Shown here piece by piece: positions 62,611 to 64,000 of a DNA stretch of 64,000 nt (position 1 is the first letter of the stretch; each line of letters begins with the position of its first letter). A program made the translations under genes and the position numbers. This DNA is from Oscillospiraceae bacterium (lineage in GTDB: Bacteria > Bacillota > Clostridia > Oscillospirales > Oscillospiraceae), in NCBI GenBank assembly GCA_015067495.1, contig SVMI01000008.1, positions 1 through 64,000 of the forward strand. Direction: 5' to 3'. The notes beneath the pieces were generated by a model. The model was not told the origin of the DNA. It did no database searches and saw nothing but the letters and a program-made list of their open reading frames with translations.

Positions 62611-62881
62611 ACATTTTGTAATTTATGTCATCAATCGCACATTTAGTGGTTGGCGTTTTGCTTTCATACCAAATGTTGCAAAATAATCGAAAATGGCAAA
62701 AATCTTGTGCCGTGATCCTTCTGAGTTTACATAATGATGTTAACATAAAAAATCAGCAATATTTACAAAAATCGTAAATTTAGACAAATTTACTTGCAAA
62801 ACCGAAAGTTTTGCAGTATAGTATTTATGCATTTGATATTATTTGGGCATTATGCCCTTTAAGAGGAAGGTACGCAATTTC
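62611..62881 (+). promoter_or_regulatory. xerD upstream region with two inverted repeats and promoter
   Basis: A gene-free stretch of about 270 bases. IR1: GTAAATTT (62774-62781) / AAATTTAC (62786-62793); IR2: TGCAAAAC (62795-62802) / GTTTTGCA (62808-62815). The promoter is -35 TTGCAA (62794-62799), 17-nt spacer, -10 TATAGT (62817-62822), so IR2 lies in the spacer. The first 160 bases hold nothing I can interpret. Confidence 0.55.
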
Positions 62882-63766
62882 ATGTTGGACTTGGTTGCTG
62901 CTTATGAAAATTACCTCAGTAAGGTAAAGCAGGCATCTGCCAACACCATCGCTTCGTATATGCGCGATCTCCGTCAGTTTTCCGACTGGCTGCGCTCAAA
63001 CGAGGATACAGATGTTGTGGATGCAACACAAGTGAATATTGCCCGGTATCTGTCCCATCTTGAGGAGGACGGTCGTTCTGCTGCTACGGTGTCCCGCAAC
63101 CTTGCCAGCCTGAAGAATTTTTACAGTTATGTTGTTTCTACCGGCTTTATTGAGGCAACTCCTGTGAAGGATATTCGCGTTGACCGTGGCGAAAAGAAGC
63201 TGCCCCAGATCCTCAGCGGCCGCGAGATCGAATTGCTGCTGTCCCAGCCTTCCTGCACCGATGCAAAGGGCTATCGGGACAAGGCAATGCTGGAGGTACT
63301 CTACGCAACTGGTATGCGTGTTTCCGAGCTGATCGATCTTGACATCGATGCTGTCAATCTGGATCTGGGTGTCATTAAGTGCATCGGCAGCAAGAAGACC
63401 CGTTCCATTCCGCTTTATCCCGCCGCACTTCAGGCACTGGCTGCCTACATCAATAATGTTCGTGCTTCTATGCTGGCAAGTCCTGACGAAAAAGCACTTT
63501 TCGTCAATGTGAACGGTCTTCGGATGACCCGGCAGGGCTTCTGGAAGATCCTGAAGCACTATCAGCAAACCGCGAATATTGAGAAGGAGATCACACCACA
63601 CACACTGCGCCATAGTTTTGCGGTTCATTTGCTGGAAAACGGTGCCGATCTCGGCTCGCTGCAGGAATTGATGGGTCACAGTGACATTTCATCTACCCAA
63701 TTCTATACCGGAATGATCGACCAAAAGATCAGATCCGTCTATTCAAAATGCCATCCAAAAGCATAA
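62882..63766 (+). CDS. xerD: Site-specific tyrosine recombinase XerD
   Basis: 294 aa. N-terminal SAM-like core-binding domain (residues 1-85) and C-terminal catalytic domain with the R-K-H-R-H-Y set: ATGMRVSEL (Arg near 148), HTLRHSFAVHLL (near 240), GHSDISSTQFYTGM (His and nucleophile Tyr near 265-275). Length of 294 matches XerD (about 295). Resolves chromosome dimers at dif. Start 62882 chosen by homology (MLDLVAAYENYLS). Not flanked by phage genes. Confidence 0.92.
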   Translation: MLDLVAAYENYLSKVKQASANTIASYMRDLRQFSDWLRSNEDTDVVDATQVNIARYLSHLEEDGRSAATVSRNLASLKNFYSYVVSTGFIEATPVKDIRVDRGEKKLPQILSGREIELLLSQPSCTDAKGYRDKAMLEVLYATGMRVSELIDLDIDAVNLDLGVIKCIGSKKTRSIPLYPAALQALAAYINNVRASMLASPDEKALFVNVNGLRMTRQGFWKILKHYQQTANIEKEITPHTLRHSFAVHLLENGADLGSLQELMGHSDISSTQFYTGMIDQKIRSVYSKCHPKA

Positions 63767-63806
63767 ATGCCAACTGCGCAAGCAAAGCACAGTTGGCATT
63801 TTTATT
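63765..63806 (+). terminator. xerD terminator
   Basis: AAATGCCAACTG / CAGTTGGCATTT with a T-rich tail, overlapping the stop codon. Confidence 0.85.
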
Positions 63807-63831
63807 ATGTATATCAGTGGAAGGGGAGAGG

Positions 63832-64000
63832 TCAGATACCCGTTAAAGCTGCCAGAATATCAACTTCCATTTGCTGAATATCCTTATGCATTGCGAGACC
63901 CTCGCTAATGTCGATGTCAGTAAATCGACCTGCGTGAGTACATACAATTCGGTTTGTCTTGCCTGCAAGGAGCATCTCAACAGCAAGATAGCCCATTTTC
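63832..64000 (-). CDS. pfkA: 6-phosphofructokinase, C-terminal part (truncated by window end)
   Basis: Only the last 55 residues are visible, on the minus strand, with stop at 63832-63834. They read KMGYLAVEMLLAGKTNRIV, then CTHAGRFTDIDISEGLAMHKDI and end ALTGI. The pattern of MGY-AVE-LL-GK-NR-V followed by D-DI-E-LAM matches the C-terminus of ATP-dependent phosphofructokinase of the glycolytic PfkA type. The catalytic half is outside the window, so the assignment rests on this tail. Confidence 0.75.
   Translation of the reverse strand, partial: KMGYLAVEMLLAGKTNRIVCTHAGRFTDIDISEGLAMHKDIQQMEVDILAALTGI

Noticed and set aside
62882..63766. Tyrosine recombinase as evidence of a phage or integron
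   Set aside because: Length and residues fit housekeeping XerD, and neighbours are housekeeping genes.

Overview
This window is a densely packed chromosomal segment (roughly half G+C by eye) from an anaerobic, spore-forming, low-to-mid-GC Firmicute, most likely a clostridial Ruminococcaceae/Oscillospiraceae-type gut bacterium. The evidence is the spoIIAA-spoIIAB-sigF operon, yunB, ylbJ, yqfC and yqfD, T-box leaders on aminoacyl-tRNA synthetase genes, a Re-type citrate synthase, and Firmicute-typical neighbourhoods such as yqfC-yqfD-phoH-ybeY-era-yqzL-recO. There are no rRNA or tRNA genes, no CRISPR array, no intact insertion sequence and no prophage. The last gene (pfkA-like, minus strand) is cut by the window end.

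Layout. 0.1-5.5 kb: an AraC regulator divergent from a sugar-catabolic operon (isomerase-like TIM barrel, two tandem near-duplicate Gfo/Idh/MocA oxidoreductases, a beta-propeller protein). 5.5-12 kb: gltX, a membrane-anchored protein, an M20 amidohydrolase, trpS, a CHAP protein and three tiny genes of unknown function. 12-15.3 kb: phosphodiesterase, coaX, a small membrane protein, smpB, a cyclophilin and the tmRNA gene ssrA. 15.3-20.7 kb: after a palindromic element carrying duplicated tmRNA 3'-end fragments comes a minus-strand operon, Re-citrate synthase - GntR regulator - aconitase - isocitrate dehydrogenase. It makes 2-oxoglutarate and has a perfect 24-bp palindrome over its promoter. 20.7-22.9 kb: a small protein, dinB and a NUDIX hydrolase.

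22.9-30.2 kb is the most striking part. A non-coding region of about 617 nt with its own promoter and a closing terminal stem precedes a 198-aa membrane protein, then dxs, tlyA, nadK, argR and recN. Size and context identify this as an OLE RNA with its protein partner OapA. 30.2-41.3 kb: a tyrosine T-box controlling a membrane M28 peptidase plus tyrS, then dapA, queA, a beta-helix protein, tgt, yajC, a glycosyltransferase, and a valine T-box with valS. 41.4-50.8 kb: the sigF operon, a PcrA helicase, yunB, ligA, a Cys-rich small protein, ylbJ, yqfC and yqfD. 50.8-63.8 kb: phoH, ybeY, era, yqzL, recO, mutS2, an unusual HPr-like protein, uvrC, rsmD, coaD, a coiled-coil protein, a phosphohexomutase, a membrane protein and xerD, followed by the partial pfkA.

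Most of the window is housekeeping: translation quality control (smpB/tmRNA), tRNA charging and modification, DNA repair, sporulation, and a branched TCA arm for glutamate synthesis. The best candidates for new biology are the OLE/OapA locus, the citrate-synthase operon operator, the tmRNA-flanking inverted duplication, the GLHNRQA HPr variant and several unannotated small proteins.
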